From a bacterium (GTDB lineage Bacteria; Desulfobacterota; Binatia; UBA12015), in assembly GCA_029976905.1 (NCBI GenBank), contig JAPOLW010000203.1:1-6777 (forward strand): a stretch of 6,777 nucleotides of DNA, read 5' to 3'. The translations under genes and the position numbers were made by a program. The notes beneath the pieces were generated by a model. That model searched no databases and had not been told where the DNA came from. It saw nothing but the letters and a program-made list of their open reading frames with translations. Below, piece after piece: positions 5,586 through 6,777 of this stretch. Position 1 is the first letter of the stretch; each line of letters starts with the position of its first letter.

Positions 5586-6112
5586 GCACTCCGACGCCGA
5601 CCCGGACCGACTTCTGCATCTTCGTTCGCGGGGACCGCAGATTCGCTGTTTCGACGCAGGTCGCACGCGAAGTGGTCGAGATGCGGACTCCCACCCCTCT
5701 TCCTTGTTCGCCGCCGGAACTACTCGGCGGGCTCAACCTGCGAGGCGAGGTCGTGGCGCTGCTCTCGCTGGACACGTTCCTCGATCTGCCGCCGCGCCCG
5801 CTCGCACGCGAGGATACGCTGCTGGTCCTCGAACGGGGAACTCTACGCTTTGCCGCCGCCGTGGATCACGTGGTTCGCGTCGCGCAGTTCAGCCCAACCG
5901 ACATACGGCCCCAGGACCGGACGGCCCGACCCTGCGATGGACTCTTCCACGGCTCCCTGGACACGGACGGCGAGCGGATCGCGGTTCTCGACGCAGAGGC
6001 GCTGGTCGCCGAGGTCGCTCGGCGTATTGCCGACGGGTTCCGACGTCTGCCGCTCTCGGCCGGACCGATCTCTCTCGCCAGCACGACTTCGGGAAGGATA
6101 CGACCCTCATGA
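5582..6112 (+). CDS. CheW-like chemotaxis coupling protein (second)
   Basis: A 176-residue CheW-domain protein. TDFCIFVRGDRRFAVSTQVAREVVEM (9-34) gives the first strands. LLGGLNLRGEVVALLSLDTFL (48-68) is the classical CheW signature. TLLVLERGTLRFAAAVDHVVRV (79-100) and DGERIAVLDAEALVAEV (129-145) complete the two SH3-like lobes. CheW couples receptor signalling domains to CheA. This copy is much more typical than the first gene of the operon and lacks its long tail, although about 25 residues after the domain remain unassigned. The GTG start overlaps the response regulator stop (GTGA) and has a good Shine-Dalgarno site; the stop overlaps the next start as ATGA. Order and size resemble PilI-PilJ or other alternative chemosensory clusters, but the sequence does not identify the pathway. 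Confidence 0.87.
   Translation: MSTPTPTRTDFCIFVRGDRRFAVSTQVAREVVEMRTPTPLPCSPPELLGGLNLRGEVVALLSLDTFLDLPPRPLAREDTLLVLERGTLRFAAAVDHVVRVAQFSPTDIRPQDRTARPCDGLFHGSLDTDGERIAVLDAEALVAEVARRIADGFRRLPLSAGPISLASTTSGRIRPS
6094..6098 (+). promoter_or_regulatory. Shine-Dalgarno site of the chemoreceptor-like gene
   Basis: AAGGA lies 10 bases before ATG 6109 within the end of the second CheW-like gene. The spacing is a little long, but together with the ATGA overlap it supports this start. Confidence 0.5.
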
Positions 6113-6777
6113 CGACTGCATCGAGTTCCATCCGATCCGCAGCGCCGCGGCCCGGGATTGCCAACGCGGCCCGAACCGGCGCGGAGCCGGGACGCGCCGG
6201 GGCTCTCCGGCTCGCGCTCGCCGTTGCAGCACTCACCGCCCTCGCGGGCGCCGCCGTCTGGTTTGGGACATGTTGGTTCGTCGAACGCGACGCCCTCGCC
6301 CATCTCGACGGCCTGAGCGATCTCGCACGACGCGACCTCGAAGAACTCGTGGATACGAGGAGGGCGCAGACGCAATCGCTGGCCACGGATCCGCGAATCG
6401 TGGAGGCCGTGTCGTCGTTCGAGGCGGGCGTACGTGCCACGGCGCGCGAACTCGCCGGACGCCCGCCAGCCGCCCTCGAAAACTACGCGAAGCGGTTGTC
6501 GGCCCATTACCGGGACGAGGTGCTGCCACGCGCGCGCGCCGCGGGTCGATCGGCAGACCTGGAAGGGCTGGACCCGCTGGAGAACGCACCGGAGTTCGTG
6601 TCGTCGACCGTCGTTTTGCAGAGCATCTATCTCGCCGGTGAAGGCCGTGCCCCAGGAACCCCGGCCCTCGCCTACCACGAGGCCCACGATCGCCTCCACG
6701 GCGCGCTCGCAGATCGGGTCGACCGCGACGGCTGGGCCAATCTCCACCTGGTCGACCAGGAGGCGGGCACCATCGTG
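6109..6777 (+). CDS. Membrane-anchored chemoreceptor-like sensor, N-terminal part
   Basis: The frame is open to the right edge, giving 223 residues with no stop. A short basic, Ala-rich N-terminus (1-31) is followed by one hydrophobic segment, about 32-57 (LRLALAVAALTALAGAAVWF onward), which reads as a signal anchor. Residues from about 58 should be extracytoplasmic. They begin with a helical stretch and contain ATDPRIVEAVSSFEAGVRA (92-110), YRDEVLPRARA (134-144), a segment with YLAGEGRAPGTPALAYHEAH (174-193) and NLHLVDQEAGTIV (211-223). This order recalls the sensory domains of large methyl-accepting chemotaxis proteins and some adenylate cyclases or kinases: a long helix, then a Cache/PAS-like strand region whose first strands are just reached. 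Being co-translated after two CheW-like genes and a receiver makes a chemoreceptor most likely. The HAMP and signalling domains would lie beyond the edge, so the output type is unproven. Confidence 0.75.
   Translation, partial: MTTASSSIRSAAPRPGIANAARTGAEPGRAGALRLALAVAALTALAGAAVWFGTCWFVERDALAHLDGLSDLARRDLEELVDTRRAQTQSLATDPRIVEAVSSFEAGVRATARELAGRPPAALENYAKRLSAHYRDEVLPRARAAGRSADLEGLDPLENAPEFVSSTVVLQSIYLAGEGRAPGTPALAYHEAHDRLHGALADRVDRDGWANLHLVDQEAGTIV

Noticed and set aside
5850..6641. A 263-codon plus-strand frame across the second CheW and the receptor
   Set aside because: It is the shifted frame of two genes with good motifs and is mostly Arg, Pro and Ser.
1..6777. CRISPR array, tRNA or rRNA gene, insertion sequence or attachment site
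   Set aside because: No regularly spaced repeats, cloverleaf, transposase motif or terminal inverted repeats were seen; nearly all of the window is accounted for by coding genes.

Overview
The window is GC-rich, tightly packed bacterial chromosome with two divergent gene blocks. The organism cannot be named from sequence alone. Strong G/C preference at third codon positions, a single-chain (alpha2-type) glycyl-tRNA synthetase, a probable F420-dependent luciferase-like oxidoreductase and an accessory chemosensory cluster together suggest a deltaproteobacterial-type lineage (Myxococcota, Binatota or similar). That placement is inference.

Minus-strand block (1-3688, read right to left). It starts with a 642-residue regulator: a GAF-like domain, a long coiled coil, a low-complexity linker and two degenerate receiver-like domains (3688 to 1760). 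After a 57-base gap comes glycyl-tRNA synthetase (1702 to 374), with a strong Shine-Dalgarno site. Seven bases later a luciferase-like monooxygenase begins (366) and runs off the left edge. The junction between the last two genes carries a near-perfect 16-base tandem duplication.

A divergent intergenic region of about 180 bases (3689 to about 3864) separates the blocks. It holds a 7-base inverted repeat and an alternating CG tract, but no promoter I can defend.

Plus-strand block (about 3865-6777). Four genes overlap head to tail by four bases each (ATGA, GTGA, ATGA): a divergent CheW-like protein with an Ala-rich tail, a response regulator with an intact CheY-type receiver and an unrecognised C-terminal region of about 250 residues, a second more typical CheW-like protein, and the 5' part of a membrane-anchored chemoreceptor-like sensor cut by the right edge. 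This looks like the front end of an alternative chemosensory operon; a CheA kinase and adaptation enzymes would be expected beyond position 6777. In such a system the receptor signals through CheW couplers to CheA, which phosphorylates the stand-alone receiver. The divergent GAF/receiver regulator may belong to the same circuit, but only its position suggests so.

The least described parts are the C-terminal region of the response regulator (residues about 150-377), the two degenerate receivers of the GAF protein, and the atypical first CheW.
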